DNA of 64,000 nt, from assembly GCA_963682175.1 (NCBI GenBank), contig OY821777.1, forward strand, positions 5,101,501 to 5,165,500. The letters are read 5' to 3'. Of this stretch, positions 1 through 11,913 are shown in pieces. Under the pieces are notes generated by a model. The model did no database searches. It was not told the origin of the DNA and worked only from the letters and a program-made list of their open reading frames with translations. Source of the DNA: Triglochin maritima (Eukaryota > Streptophyta > Magnoliopsida > Alismatales > Juncaginaceae). The stretch's first letter is position 1, and every line of letters begins with the position of its first letter. The position numbers and the translations under genes are program-made.

Positions 1-300
1 GACACAAAACTTATTCTGGACAAACACACACATTATTCTGGACAGACACACAACCTATTACGGACAGACACACAACTTATTCCGGACAGACACATGATCT
101 ATTATGGACACACAAACAACCTATTATAGACACACACACAACTTATTATGAACAAACACACAACCTATTATGGATAGACACATAACTTATTATGGAAAAA
201 CACATAACTTATTCTGGACAGATACGCAACTTATTCTTAACAGTACAAAACTTATTTTGGATAGACACATAATTTATATTGGACAAAATAATGTGTGAGT
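1..300. repeat. Minisatellite, about 11 diverged units of 25-28 bp
   Basis: The units read roughly ACACAACTTATTCTGGACAG and repeat head to tail from the window edge, so the array may extend to the left. Units differ by substitutions (TATTCTGG, TATTATGG, TATTCCGG) and small indels, which indicates age. Just after it, near 285-350, parts of the unit reappear inverted (TGTGTGAGTTTGTCC, TTGTGGGTTTGTCC). There is no coding potential. Confidence 0.8.
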
Positions 301-337
301 TTGTCCATTTTAAGTTGTGGGTTTGTCCGTGGGGGAA

Positions 338-437
338 CAAATGTTCCATTGGGAAAATAAATATTGCATGGGAAAACGAAATGTTGTATTGGGAACATAA
401 TGTTGCATTAAGAAAGTATAAGTTGCATGTGACACTA
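338..437. repeat. Short tandem repeat, about 5 units of 20 bp
   Basis: Diverged units of the form AAATGTTGCATTGGGAAAAT follow one another (AAATGTTCCATTGGG, AAATATTGCATGGG, AAATGTTGTATTGGG, AATGTTGCATTAAG). The array lies directly after the minisatellite. No gene is seen between here and the MITE at 748. Confidence 0.6.
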
Positions 438-747
438 AATAAATTTGTTATTTAATTAATTTCAGAAAGTAAAAGATATTTGACTTTTGATGATTAGACT
501 GAGAACGTCAGCGCGCGTCTCAGACGTAAGCATCCATTTATCATTTTCCATAAAAAAATATTTTTCATATGTAAACTTGGTATGTAAGTTATTATTTCTT
601 AAATTTGATAGTAGGTTGGACTGTGAATTGTATCCCGCGTTAGATCTTCGGTGCGTATTTGAGCGTTACAACTTACATTGACTACAGAGATTACTTAACC
701 ATTTGAACTATTGTTAATAAATTATTAAACTGCAACAGCATGTTGGC

Positions 748-1752
748 TAGGAGTAAGGGTGAAACTTTGTGTCCGAAATCCGTCAATCCGACCGACTCCG
801 TATTCGAAATCAAAAAAATTATCCGAGAAAAAAAAATCCGCAACCGAATTTGTATTCGGATATAAACATCCGTAAAAAACGAAACGAATATGGATATTGG
901 TACATCCGATTCGAATAATATCCGGTTCGTATTTTATATGCACATATAAATAAAAATAAAAAATATATACAATATATATGAATTAAATTATGTTATTTAT
1001 ATTATATTTAATATTTTTTCATGTAGGCAAAAAATAAAGGTTAAAATTTATTCTTGTTTAGATCAATCAAAATTTTTTTAAGTCTATTCGGATTTTTTAA
1101 CGAATTCGGATATCCTAATTCGGAATGGATTTTAAACTTAATTCGGATGCGAATTTATTCGAATTCGGATCCGAATTCGGACCCCTTTCTCATACATTCG
1201 ATCGGATTCGAGAAAAAAAAACGAATACGAATTCGGATACTTGCACATCCGTTTCGTATCCGCTCCGTTTTCACCCCTAGCTAGGAGTGCAACTCGGATG
1301 ATTTTACTCGGATACTTAGTATATCTTAATTTGAATCCGAATTTCATAAACCATTACAAAATTCAAATTCAAATACGAAATCAGAAGAACAATCTGAATT
1401 TGAATCCGAATATTCAAAATTTTCGTATACTAATTGGTATTCAGATATTATCCAAAATTAAATAGATATGTATATTGTAATTAATTTTCGAATCAAAATT
1501 TTCGAATACTAAATTTTTGAATATTAATTTTTGAATACTAATGTGTGTATTTGACCATATATCCGAATAATTCGGATCATTCGAATTTGAAATACATTCT
1601 ATCCGAATTCGTATCCGATTTCTAATTGGTAATTTGTTTTAGACTAAATTCGTATCCGAAATTAAATTGGTAACATGGAACTTACCAAACACCAATTAAA
1701 TAGAATTTTTCGAAACGAATACTTAGATAGTTGGTAACCATCTGCTCTCCTA
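748..1752. mobile_element. hAT-type MITE (outer element) interrupted by another MITE
   Basis: The element starts TAGGAGTGCA, reading across the inner insertion (TAGGAG, then TGC resuming at 1288), and ends TGCTCTCCTA. It is flanked by the exact 8-bp duplication ATGTTGGC at 740-747 and 1753-1760. An 8-bp duplication with TAG-type ends is the signature of the hAT superfamily. The interior is AT-rich with many GAATCCGAAT and TTCGAAT motifs and has no coding capacity. The 754-1279 insertion lies six bases inside its left end. Confidence 0.8.
754..1279. mobile_element. hAT-type MITE (inner element), TSD GCTAGGAG
   Basis: A 526-bp non-coding element starts TAAGGGTGAAA and ends TTTTCACCCCTA. It is flanked by the exact 8-bp duplication GCTAGGAG (746-753 and 1280-1287). 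Its interior is built from short motifs around ATTCGGAT and ATCCGAAT on both strands, so it can fold on itself. A diverged relative lies at about 9786-10330. Confidence 0.85.
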
Positions 1753-1760
1753 ATGTTGGC

Positions 1761-4210
1761 GATCGATTCTTAATGATATACGCAGTTGTGCATGCAAGGA
1801 GCATTTTTAACTTATAATCATTAAAATCAACTAATGGAGATGAATCGTGATAAGATTTGTACCAATATAAGTTTTTTGGATGCTTATGTTATCAGCTAGG
1901 TCTGATCGAAGACTGAAAGTGTAAGGAAAAGTTGTTATTGCATATATATCTACATTTATTCCTCAAACGTTCAGACCTTTAATTCGGCAACCATCAACCG
2001 AGGTAGCGTTTGAGAAGACAACTAGATCTTCATCTGGTAAACATATTGCGTCAACATCTCCATGCTAGATGTGCGTCCGTCAAGAGAAGACATGTGAGAG
2101 TGAGTTTTGTGAACTTCTGGAGTATGGGTAGTAAATTACTAGGATACAAGAATATGTTATAAGCGTGCTTCTCTCCAGCCACAGAAGCCTAATGTAGCAA
2201 AAAATGATTTGGTTACACTTTTACGCATTTGACTGATTTTGTAAAATATTCAGGTCTTTGACGCATACACTGCCGCAGAGTCCCCTACCCAAACGACCCC
2301 TCACTCACCGCGTTACAACGTTTATGCTTATACGTTCATGTCAATTAGTATGAGACCGGTTCTTTTAGAGAAAAAAACCCACACTTAAGATTTTAGATTT
2401 TGTAAACACAATGGACCAACAAAATTCCACAACTCCCATGAACTTAGTTCGTAGCAGAAAGACAATTCTAATCGTATTGCCGGATGTGACCTGCTATTCA
2501 TTGGACGGTTAATTTTGAGTATTTGTTTACCATTCCTCGGCTAAAGAAACACAATTGAGCAAGTCTCAGTTAGTCAGATAGATTTGAAGTAACGATGTAA
2601 TAACACACAAAAGGTTCATTCAATGTTTTAAAGAGATGCTTTTTTTATGATATATAGTACAATGATCTCACGTACAAGTGTTTACAGTCTTAGAGCACCC
2701 GTAACCGCCGTTGCTTTATAAAATACAATACATTGCCTTACAAGTGACAATGCCTTACAAAATACATATAAAAACAATATATACGTATTAACATTTATTT
2801 GGATAATAAAGATCGAGTTCAAGACAAACATAACATTTGAGTCTGAAATCCAATTTTGTTGAGAATATATGACAATGTTATGGAGGAAATGCGGTTTGAC
2901 AATGTTTTCTTGTAATATGTATTTTAATTTTTGGAATTTCAATAAGTGTAATATGTAGTGTGATTTATTAATTATTATTAATTTTTTCGTGATTTAATAA
3001 TAAAATGTGTTAATTAATTACATTAAAATAGTAATTGGTTATGTAATTTGTTGATGGTTGTAAAAGAATTTAAAAAGAAAGTAAAAGAAAATGATGTGAG
3101 AACAAGAGAGTATTGAATTTCTAGGTGAGTCTAGACATTTTTAAGAGGAATGTTTTGAGTAGTTTAGAGATTTTAGACTCATATGACATAACAGAAAAAA
3201 ACTGACGAAAATTGAAGGATCTGACGTGGTTAATTAATCGACAAAACATATATTAATATTTTAACCGACCAAAACCTGAAGACGAGCTGTCGGTAAGTAG
3301 CTGCGCTATAATGCTGTTTTAACTGTAGAAATTCTCATGTGGTCTTTTTGACCGAAACGTGACGTTAATATGCCATGTGTGTTATTCTATATCTCAACTC
3401 AACAACAGTCATTGTTTATCTGTTTTGCCAATCACAATTATTGCTGTTAAGAGACGGCATCAACAGTAATTTGTATTAATTTTCACAAGATATAATTGAT
3501 GCGTCCCAATATCAGCACACATCAGTTCAAATCATCCTTAGAACTCACATGACAATCATTTTCTTTTAACATGGGGCAACATGGAATATTTAAGCAAACT
3601 GAGGTTGCAACTTCCAACCATAACCTCTAGTGGGATCTAATTAAACCAGTAGGTTTGATTGTAGATTCCACCTTCCTTGAACACCTATTTGGAATATATA
3701 ATTGCACTGAAATTAGTTTTGGTGAACTGTGATTCTGTTACGAAATTTATACTGCATTCTTGTGTCTCACTGATGATGACTTGGACGACCTGATTATCAG
3801 CTCTCTTTTTTCAAAATCAGTTTTCTCTCTTTTCCACGTCAACTTTCTCTTTCCCCAGCCTACTTTTTTTCCTCTTTCCTACACTATTCACCTATTAACT
3901 ACAACCAAACACAACCCACAATAACATATCTCTCTCCTCCACGTCATTTCGGAGTCCATCTTGGTAAAATTTAAAAAAAATTCTAAAAAATTCTAAAAAA
4001 TCAAAACAATTATAAAACATATTTTCAAAAAAAAATAAAATAAAAAACTCAAACAAAAAATTCAAAAATTCAAAACAAAACAAAACAAAAAATAAAAAAA
4101 ATGAACGATCGGGTCGACAACCTAGTCGTTCACGACTTGAGATTTCCACCCGTTAAAAAAAATTCAACCGGTCGTGAGGTCGTTCACGACCGCAAAAAGA
4201 TGTCGTAAGG
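1761..4210. other. Gene-free AT-rich stretch
   Basis: No coding region, RNA gene or element with two defined ends was recognised. Near 2691 the sequence TTAGAGCACCCGTAACCGCC resembles a Harbinger-type MITE end, but no partner was found. Between 3880 and 4210 there is a run of A-rich homopolymers followed by two copies of GTCGTTCACGAC, and GGAATGCTCT near 4210 could be another MITE end. These are weak remnants. Confidence 0.5.
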
Positions 4211-4676
4211 AATGCTCTCAAGAATCCGTCCTCCAAGTGTTCTTATTATATTGCTATTTCCCAAAATGGAAAAAAAGAACCCAACTTTTCAGCCAAAAAT
4301 AGTTTCAATTTTTGTTGCTCTTTTAATAGCTCGACTATTCTTAATTCGCAAAGTAAATATTTTTGTTTCGGAAACTATACTCTAAAAATGAATCAAAAGA
4401 AGCAAATTGACGACGAGAGCCGGATAAAAATACGTTGTAAACGAAGGATAAAGTAGGAGATAAAAAATGGCACCGAAAAATAAAAAAAGGACACAAATTT
4501 TTGTCGTCCTCGTCATCAGCCGATAAATGTAAATTCCTGACGTCCCGACATTTAGAGTTCAAAAAAAGGGTATTCATGAAAATTGAAGATTTTGGACGAA
4601 TAAAAATTGAAAACTGGGGAAAGAGTAGGATTGATGTGAGACCCAAATGGGGGTTTCCTGGGAACGAAGTTCAATA

Positions 4677-4684
4677 CCACGTGG
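4677..4684. promoter_or_regulatory. Palindromic G-box / ABRE-like site CCACGTGG
   Basis: This perfect CACGTG palindrome lies about 80 bp upstream of the TATA box of the dioxygenase gene. G-box/ABRE sites bind bZIP and bHLH factors and are known in drought- and ABA-responsive promoters. The role here is inferred from sequence and position only. Confidence 0.55.
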
Positions 4685-4761
4685 ACACTTCCCAATGCGT
4701 GGAGCTGCTGTGGACCGCGTCCCCGTGAAAACTTCCCATAACACCACATGACCCCCTCTCC

Positions 4762-4769
4762 TATATAAA
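4762..4769 (+). promoter_or_regulatory. TATA box of the NCED gene
   Basis: TATATAAA lies in a C-rich context 125 bp before the ATG at 4894. Transcription would start about 30 bp downstream, giving an unspliced leader of about 95 nt that is rich in CT and AC. Confidence 0.7.
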
Positions 4770-4893
4770 CAACACAAACCCCTCCCTTCCGTTTCCCAAT
4801 AAATCAACCACAACTCCTCCAACTCCAACGCCCTTTTCCCACTCCAAAACTCACTCACTCACTAACTCACACCAAAACGGATTCCCAAACATC

Positions 4894-6693
4894 ATGACAA
4901 CTTCTATTTCCTCTGCTACTTCTTTCTATGCTCTTTCCAACACAACAAGCCGAAATTTTAACATAAGTCGGCGTCGAGTCCACTTACCGATTAGATGCAC
5001 CTCCACCTCGCATTCTGTCTTACAATCCCCGCCAATTTCGACACCCTTCCATCTGCACCAGAACCCCAGCAACATTCCCAAACCAACCGCTTTGTCCGAC
5101 GTGGCAAGCGAGTCGCGTCCAAAGCCGAACCTGAACCCGTTCCAGCGCTTCGCATCAGCAGCGCTGGACAGGATCGAGGACGTCTTCGTTAAGAACGTCC
5201 TCGAGAGGGGCCATCCGCTACCGAAAACCGCCGACCCGGATGTTCAGATTGCCGGCAATTTTGCTCCGGTCGACGAGAAACCGGTGTCGCACGACCTTCC
5301 GGTGGAAGGTAGAATTCCCCCGTTCATAAACGGCATCTACGTCCGCAACGGCGCGAACCCTCTGTTCGAGCCGGTTGCCGGGCACCACTTCTTCGACGGC
5401 GACGGCATGATCCACGCCGTGACTTTGGAATCCGGCAAAGCCAGCTACGCTTGCCGGTTCACGGAGACCGAGAGGCTCGTCCAGGAGAAAGCCATAGGCC
5501 GTCCCATTTTCCCGAAAGCCATCGGCGAACTCCACGGTCACTCCGGCATCGCCAGGCTGCTACTGTTCTACTCCCGCGGGCTGTGTGGGCTAGTCGACCA
5601 CTCGAAAGGCACCGGCGTGGCGAACGCCGGGCTGGTGTACTTCAACCGGAGGTTACTGGCGATGTCGGAGGACGACCTGCCTTACCAAGTCAGGATAACG
5701 GAGGAGGGGGACCTCGAGACGGTTGGACGGTACGACTTCGGTGGGGATCTAAATTCCGCGATGATCGCCCACCCGAAAGTCGACCCGGTGTCTAAAGAGA
5801 TGTTCTCTTTGAGTTACGACGTCGTCCGGAAACCGTACCTGAAGTACTTCTGGTTCTCGCCAGACGGGGTGAAGTCCCCCGACGTCGAGATTCCCATTGA
5901 CGGGCCCACCATGATGCATGACTTTGCCATAACAGAGAATTTCGTTATTGTTCCGGACCAGCAGATGGTGTTTAGGTTACAGGAGATGATACGTGGGGGG
6001 TCTCCGGTGGTGTTTGATAAGGACAAGAAGTCGCGGTTCGGAATCCTTCCCAAGTACGCCAAGGACGCGTCCGGAATGAGGTGGGTCGACGTGCCGGATT
6101 GCTTCTGCTTCCATCTCTGGAATGCGTGGGAGGACGAGGAAACTGGGGAGATCGTTGTTATAGGCTCTTGCATGACCCCGCCCGACTCGGTTTTCAACGA
6201 GTGCGACGAGAGTTTGAGGAGCGTGCTTTCGGAGATCCGACTCGACCCGAAAACCCGTAAATCGACTCGAAGAGCAATCATAGACGAGGTAAATCAAGTC
6301 AATCTAGAAGCCGGGATGGTCAACCGGAACTTGTTAGGCCGTAAAACCCAGTTCGCCTATCTAGCGATAGCCGAACCGTGGCCGAAGGTCTCCGGATTCG
6401 CAAAAGTTGATCTGGTCACTGGTGAAGTGAAGAAGTTCATGTACGGGGACGGACATTACGGTGGGGAACCGTATTTCATCCCGAAATATAAACCGTCGTC
6501 GTCATCGTCGTCGCGGGAGGATGATGGATATATTGTCTCTTTCGTGCATGACGAGGAGACATCGGAGTCGAGGTTACTTGTGGTAAATGCCGCCGACTTA
6601 CGACAGGAGGCGTCGGTTAAGCTGCCGTCGAGGGTACCCTATGGATTCCATGGCACCTTCATCAAAGCAGAGGATCTAGAGTCCCAGGTCTAG
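4894..6693 (+). CDS. NCED: 9-cis-epoxycarotenoid dioxygenase (NCED), plastid
   Basis: This 599-residue, intronless enzyme of the carotenoid cleavage dioxygenase family is expected to cleave 9-cis-violaxanthin or 9'-cis-neoxanthin to xanthoxin, the rate-limiting step of abscisic acid synthesis in plastids. Residues 1 to about 60 are rich in Ser, Thr and Arg and look like a transit peptide. An amphipathic stretch follows ([19 protein letters not shown]). The four iron-binding histidines are visible at H293 (MIAHPK), H342 (MMHDFA), H407 (FHLWNA) and H586 (GFHGTF). The family signature [10 protein letters not shown] is present. Length matches NCEDs (about 580-615) and the absence of introns is typical. 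The coding region is distinctly GC-rich against AT-rich flanks. The gene appears intact and functional. The symbol is used at family level; the paralogue number cannot be assigned. Confidence 0.96.
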   Translation: MTTSISSATSFYALSNTTSRNFNISRRRVHLPIRCTSTSHSVLQSPPISTPFHLHQNPSNIPKPTALSDVASESRPKPNLNPFQRFASAALDRIEDVFVKNVLERGHPLPKTADPDVQIAGNFAPVDEKPVSHDLPVEGRIPPFINGIYVRNGANPLFEPVAGHHFFDGDGMIHAVTLESGKASYACRFTETERLVQEKAIGRPIFPKAIGELHGHSGIARLLLFYSRGLCGLVDHSKGTGVANAGLVYFNRRLLAMSEDDLPYQVRITEEGDLETVGRYDFGGDLNSAMIAHPKVDPVSKEMFSLSYDVVRKPYLKYFWFSPDGVKSPDVEIPIDGPTMMHDFAITENFVIVPDQQMVFRLQEMIRGGSPVVFDKDKKSRFGILPKYAKDASGMRWVDVPDCFCFHLWNAWEDEETGEIVVIGSCMTPPDSVFNECDESLRSVLSEIRLDPKTRKSTRRAIIDEVNQVNLEAGMVNRNLLGRKTQFAYLAIAEPWPKVSGFAKVDLVTGEVKKFMYGDGHYGGEPYFIPKYKPSSSSSSREDDGYIVSFVHDEETSESRLLVVNAADLRQEASVKLPSRVPYGFHGTFIKAEDLESQV

Positions 6694-7734
6694 TTTGCTG
6701 GTTGGTTGGTTGGTTGGTTAGTTCGTTGTAGGAGTGTTTTACCAGTGGGATATGCTTTTATACTCAAATCCCCGGAAAATATTCCTAAGTTGTTAATTTT
6801 TTCTTGCTTGCTTTCGTGAGTAGATACGAACATATGGGTAGATTTGCAGACACAGTAGGACCAGTTCGTAGCTTTTTGGGGCTCTACGGTGCAGTTACTA
6901 CTCCCAATTTTCTGAGCTCAGCTGGTTTCTGTTATTCTTTTCTTTTTCCTTTTGTGATTTTAATAGTAATAATGAAAAATATTTATAAATCACGTCTACA
7001 ATGGTTGTGCCTTCTTTCGTTAGCTTGATGTTGCATTTTGCCGTGCAAATAGTGGAATTCTTAGTACCTATAACGTCTTTTTCTTCTACTCATGTCCTAA
7101 TTAACCACTAAAGAGTCCACATTAGCCCATCGCTTTCGCCTTCAATATGGACGTTCTAAAAATGCTAATACTTAAGTTAAAGAGAATATAAAATTGGAAA
7201 TACAATGCTACAAGCCTACAATGGTCAAAATTGAAATTCTAAAAACCAACCAAAGGATGGTATCTACGATCTTGATCTATTACTTGAAGATCAGAATTAG
7301 TGGAACAACCATATATGATATTGTATCGAAACAAGTCTATCAATCGTCTCCGAGGACGTAGTTAGGTTGGTTGAGGTGAGTGGAACATTCTACTCTAAAT
7401 GCAATTTCGAACCTCAACAAGGAATGTCAAACATCTCGATGAAAACGATGTTGGATCACCCACAGTTTAGAGTTGCAGCCTACATGTCCCAAGTGGAGCA
7501 GGTACCGAAAATTTTGGGTTATCAAAAATAAAACAAAAAGTCCATCAATCTAATCTATCAGAGCTAGCTTCAAGTCATTGTTCTTGCTCCCTTCGGTGAG
7601 GTGTCTGTTATTCATGCATACAACTTACACAAATGAAGTAATATCAAATACATTTTCAAAAGAAAATGTCGGAAAATAAAAACACGACACAACTTTTTTG
7701 GATTTATTATGGTTTGTTTGCCAAAATTATCCTA
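6694..7734. other. 3' flank of NCED, no gene seen
   Basis: A short TTGG repeat (about 6699-6724) follows the stop codon, then AT-rich sequence to about 7000 that probably holds the 3' UTR and polyadenylation region. From 7000 to 7734 no gene or bounded repeat was recognised. Confidence 0.5.
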
Positions 7735-8190
7735 CAATTTCATTTTGCACTCATGAACTTTAACATTTGACAATTACACTCCCTAAAACATTCGTTTTCT
7801 CATATTTTGCCCATTCAACTTTAGAAAACCATTATTTATCCACAAAATCACTATCATTTTTTTGCGTTGTATACCCAATACACTCATGATACTAACTCTA
7901 AGTTAAATTTCTGATTATATCGGATGTCAAATTTGGTTTGAATTTGAGTCATATTCAGTATCAATCATACCCAAATTCGAACAAAATTTGATCTATGATT
8001 TGAACCGAACTTCAACGTAGAATTAGTAACATGAGTATGTTAAATATATAACACAAAAAACAAAAAATAGTTACGAGTGAGTGAATAATTAATTAATTTT
8101 TAAAATTCAGGGATAAAATGTTACAAAACAAAATATCCAGGAGTGTAATTGTAACGTTTTAAAGTTTAATGATGCAAAGTAAAATCAATG
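7735..8190. mobile_element. Fold-back element with long terminal inverted repeats
   Basis: The left arm (for example ATTTTGCACTCATGAACTTT, then GACAATTACACTCC) is matched in reverse complement by the right arm (GGAGTGTAATTGTAAC, AAAGTTTAATGATGCAAAGT). Imperfect complementarity continues towards the centre (ACTCATGATACTAACTCTA against TAGAATTAGTAACATGAGT), so most of the element forms one hairpin. Such long-armed non-coding elements are usually Mutator-type MITEs. No target duplication could be fixed, so the ends are approximate. Confidence 0.65.
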
Positions 8191-9785
8191 CATAATTCAA
8201 GGAAAGAAAGTGTAATTAATCCTTATTTCTTCACACTTATATACTAAGGGTCCCTTCTCGAGCATATAATTACTTGATTTTTTGTTGTTGTAAAACTTAT
8301 AATTCTACCTCTCTCTGATCTAAACTCATGATTGAATTGTTAGATTTTATCTACTTTTTCACCTCTTTAATTTTAAATCCAACATCCCAGACATTCGAAT
8401 AGTAGCAGTATTATTCGAATCTTAAAAATATCCAAACTGAATTAACCCGAATTTAGTACGTAATGGCCTTGTATGGTTCCACCTTCCATTGAAGCCCGAA
8501 TAAGAAAAGAAAACTACTGAAGATCTCTTTTTTATAACTTCTTTAAGCATGCCAAATCCAGAACAAATTCGGATTTAGCAATGTGCATTCTTAGAACCCT
8601 TGTCACATTTTCAACAAAAAACGATTAAGCTCTCGAGTGATTGCCAACTTGTTAGAGAACTAATAAATCCGACTAACTGAATTAATTTTAATTCTAATTC
8701 TCACCTGATATTTTTTTTCCAATACTCACAGACATCAAAATTGCAAGTTGGTTATATTGCTGCGAAGTATCACGACTCCCATAAAATCGAAAGTTAAAAA
8801 AAATCTGTTTGAAACGGGAAGAGTGAAGTGCCTGAGTGGAAGGTAAGGATGACGGACGAGGACGGACTTTCAACGAATAAATAATATCCATGGATTCCCA
8901 TAGGCAGTCGCAATCATGTTTACAAAATAGGGAGGGGTTGTTTTGGCCACCTGAAGAGATGCCCCAATTATGCATCCAAACTACATAAGTTGGTAATAAA
9001 CAAGACAAACGATTAGATAAATAATATTAAGCAGTCAAACTAAAAGTGTGTTTAAGTGGCTTTCGGCCTGCCAAGTGGCCTGATAGAAGTCCAAAGATGG
9101 AAACGTTCACTTTGGACAAACACATCAGCAACTCCAATCGTGGCAACAGCGATCGATGGACATGTGTCGGCATCGGGTTCTAATTGGGCAACACGTAGTG
9201 GTGGGGTGAGAAGGTTGTTCTGGGCGTTGTCGTGATTAAAGCATATTTAACATTACTTCCGGAGGACAAAAAATTACAGTGAACATTCTTTGTTTCAGAG
9301 AAGGGCGTAGAGTAGCTTCGTGTGCTTGCTTTCTTCCAATAATGGAAACCGGTCTTTTCCATCTTTTGGGTTTTGTTGTTTGTTTTGATACGGTCTCGTT
9401 GTGGGTCCGATCGCAAAATGTCGTGATGTTATGGGTCGAGGTTTTAGGCTTTTGGGGGTTTGCAGAGCTCGATTTGGTTCAGTGTACATATATCTTTTTG
9501 TTTTGACGTCTATTTTGGATAAATTCGGTTTTTTATAAGAGCCAATCTAGCTACTCTATTTTATCTTAAAAACTTTTGATGTAATCGGTTGTCGTTGGAG
9601 TTTATCTTTGAGATTGATTATTTCAAAGCTAAAATCTATTTTAGTTGGTGATGTATCTGTATCGCTTCGCGAACCTTGTGGGTGTTGTTGTCCCCAGCAA
9701 AAAAAAGTTTGACATGGTGATTATAAAAGGCAACAGTGCTTTGTTACTTTAGGTTTTGTTTATCTCGAGGATCATGGCCCGTATA
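8191..9785. other. Gene-free stretch
   Basis: Only short, isolated open frames without family resemblance or splice-linked continuation are present. No bounded repeat was recognised. Confidence 0.5.
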
Positions 9786-10330
9786 AATAGGGTGGAATTT
9801 TGTGTTCGAAATTCGTCAATCGATTCCGTATTTGAAATTAAAAGATTTATCCGAGAAAAAAAAATTATCACCGAATTTGTATTTAGATATTAACATCAGG
9901 AAGAGAATATGGATATTAACATTCGTATTTTATATGCACGTATAAATAAAAATAAAATTATATAAAGTATATATGAATTAAATTATCTTATTTATATTAT
10001 GTTTAATATTTTTTTCATGTAGGAGAAAAACAAAGACTGAGATTTATTTTTGTTTAGTAGTATTACTCGAAAACGAGGTTCAATCAAAAAATATTTTCAA
10101 AATCTATTCGGATTTTTTAAACAAATTTGGATATTATAATTCGGAATGAATTTTGAATTTGGTTCGGATACAAATTTATTTGAATTCAGATCTGAATTCA
10201 ACGGATACAAATTTGAATCCTTCCCTCATAAACCCGGTCGGATTCAAATTCAGATTTGAATTCAAATATAAGTAAAAAAACGAATTCGAATACACACATT
10301 CGCTTCGTATCCGCTCCATTTTTACCCGAC
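9786..10330. mobile_element. hAT-type MITE, relative of the 754-1279 element
   Basis: From TAGGGTGGAATTTTGTG to CGCTCCATTTTTACCC this stretch can be aligned along its length with the 754-1279 element. Shared pieces include TTATCCGAGAAAAAAAA, CCGAATTTGTATT and the end GTATCCGCTCC. It is more diverged, its termini are eroded and no clean 8-bp duplication is seen, so it is an older insertion. It is non-coding. Confidence 0.7.
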
Positions 10331-10624
10331 GTTTTTTGGTTTAATATTTTTGTGGGCAATGTGATTTTGGTCACTGTCTTTCTGCATTTAGGACGACCCA
10401 CATGTGCTGTTTATGTGAGCCTTTCCTTTAAATCTTTGTGAATATCAGGATTTCACTTTTTCTTGATGGTACATAAGCCGTGAGAATGACTTATTTTGAC
10501 TCTTGCGAGAATCCCAGAAAGTTGTGGTTACTACTGCCTATTGGAATAGAAATTTGTACGATTAAGTATCCTAGCAAAATATCCCATCCTCTTTATTAAC
10601 GGCCTGTGAAAGTGTGCAACAAAT

Positions 10625-10693
10625 CCAAAAGATTCGATTGAGATATATATCGTCGGAGCATGACTATGATTGTACGCGATACATGTAAGATTA
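10625..10693. repeat. Direct repeat, copy 1 of a ~68-bp pair
   Basis: The segment from AAAAGATTCGATTGAGATAT to CGATACATGTAAGATTAC recurs at 12138-12209 with about two differences. The pair is about 1.5 kb apart and brackets the MITE at 11429-11913. Confidence 0.75.
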
Positions 10694-11428
10694 CACGTAA
10701 ATTCCGGACAAAAAAACCCAAACCATTGAATCTCAAAATTGTAAATTTTCATGAAACTATTGAAATTCGATTGGTCTAATCACACTCTTCTTGGTCACAC
10801 AACGTGGAACTACACTCCACGAGTAATGTGTGACCTTTACATCTTATATTCTTATATACACATTTTTGAATAAGATCATGTCTGACCTTTATATCTTCTA
10901 TACACATTTTAGCATGAGATCAAAGTCAACAAAGTTAACATGTCACTTCAACAGATAATGCATGCACAAACAAAAGTTACATAACCAATATTTACTCCAT
11001 TCTTATAACCATATCTCCGATATGGATCCACCGTTTCGACGATCAAATCCAATTTCGATGATGTTGTAGTGCGTGTATATAGTAAAATGTACTATTAGGA
11101 ATGCGGTGAATTGAAGCATCTGAAAAGGGACCTAAACCAACCCCACAAATTTGATATTTGTGTTTGGTATATTTGGATTCCCACGCTGACGCCCCTCCAC
11201 TCCAATGAACCGCCATCAAATTAGCAACCTATAACTGTAGACCTGATTTAGAAAGGCATTTTGATATCATGTCAACTCTGGATGTGGATCCCATTTCACA
11301 TGGAACGCAGTTACGCAAGCCATGCTGATTTTAATGTGATCTCGAAATAAAACCACATGCGTCTGTCTACTTCGTTGGTTAACTTTTTTTTTCTCCATTA
11401 AATTGCAAAACCAATCGTCAGGTGTACT

Positions 11429-11913
11429 TAGGGGTGCACATGGGTTGAGTTCAACCCGAAATCCAACCCGAACCCGACTGGTCGGGTCGGGTTGGGGAGG
11501 GGTTCGGGTCGGGTCGGGTCGGGTTGGGAAAATCAAAAACCCGAATTTTCGGGTCGAGTTCAGGTTGAAAGGGTCTGGTTGACCCAACCCGAACTCGATT
11601 TTTATTTTTATTTTTATTTTTTTCCCCAAATAAACCGGTCGACCGAACATCACTCGGTCGACCGTTTCCAACCCGAAAATTTCGGATGTTCAAGCCACTG
11701 GTCGACCGAACCCGACCAAGTTTGGGAGAAAATTTCCGAATTCGGGTTCAACCCGATCCAACCTGACCCAACCCGAAAATTTCAGGTCAGGTTGGGTTGA
11801 ACCCAAACCGGTTCGGGTTCGAATTCGGGTTGGATTTTTTCCCAATCCGAAAATTTCGAGTTGGATCGGGTTGAGACCCAAACCCGACCCAACCCGACCC
11901 ATGTGCACCCGTA
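11429..11913. mobile_element. hAT-type MITE, TSD GGTGTACT
   Basis: This 485-bp element has near-perfect ends TAGGGGTGCACATGGG and CCCATGTGCACCCGTA. The exact 8-bp duplication GGTGTACT lies at 11421-11428 and 11914-11921. The interior is dominated by AACCCGACCC-type motifs on both strands, so it can fold extensively. It contains three GGTCGACCG palindromes near 11637-11708. The unbroken frames across it arise from low complexity, not from a gene. Confidence 0.9.

Noticed and set aside
1..300. Possible CRISPR-like array
   Set aside because: Units are contiguous minisatellite repeats without unique spacers, in a plant nuclear genome.
5814..6281. 155-codon minus-strand frame inside NCED
   Set aside because: It is an antisense shadow of a strongly conserved enzyme-coding region.
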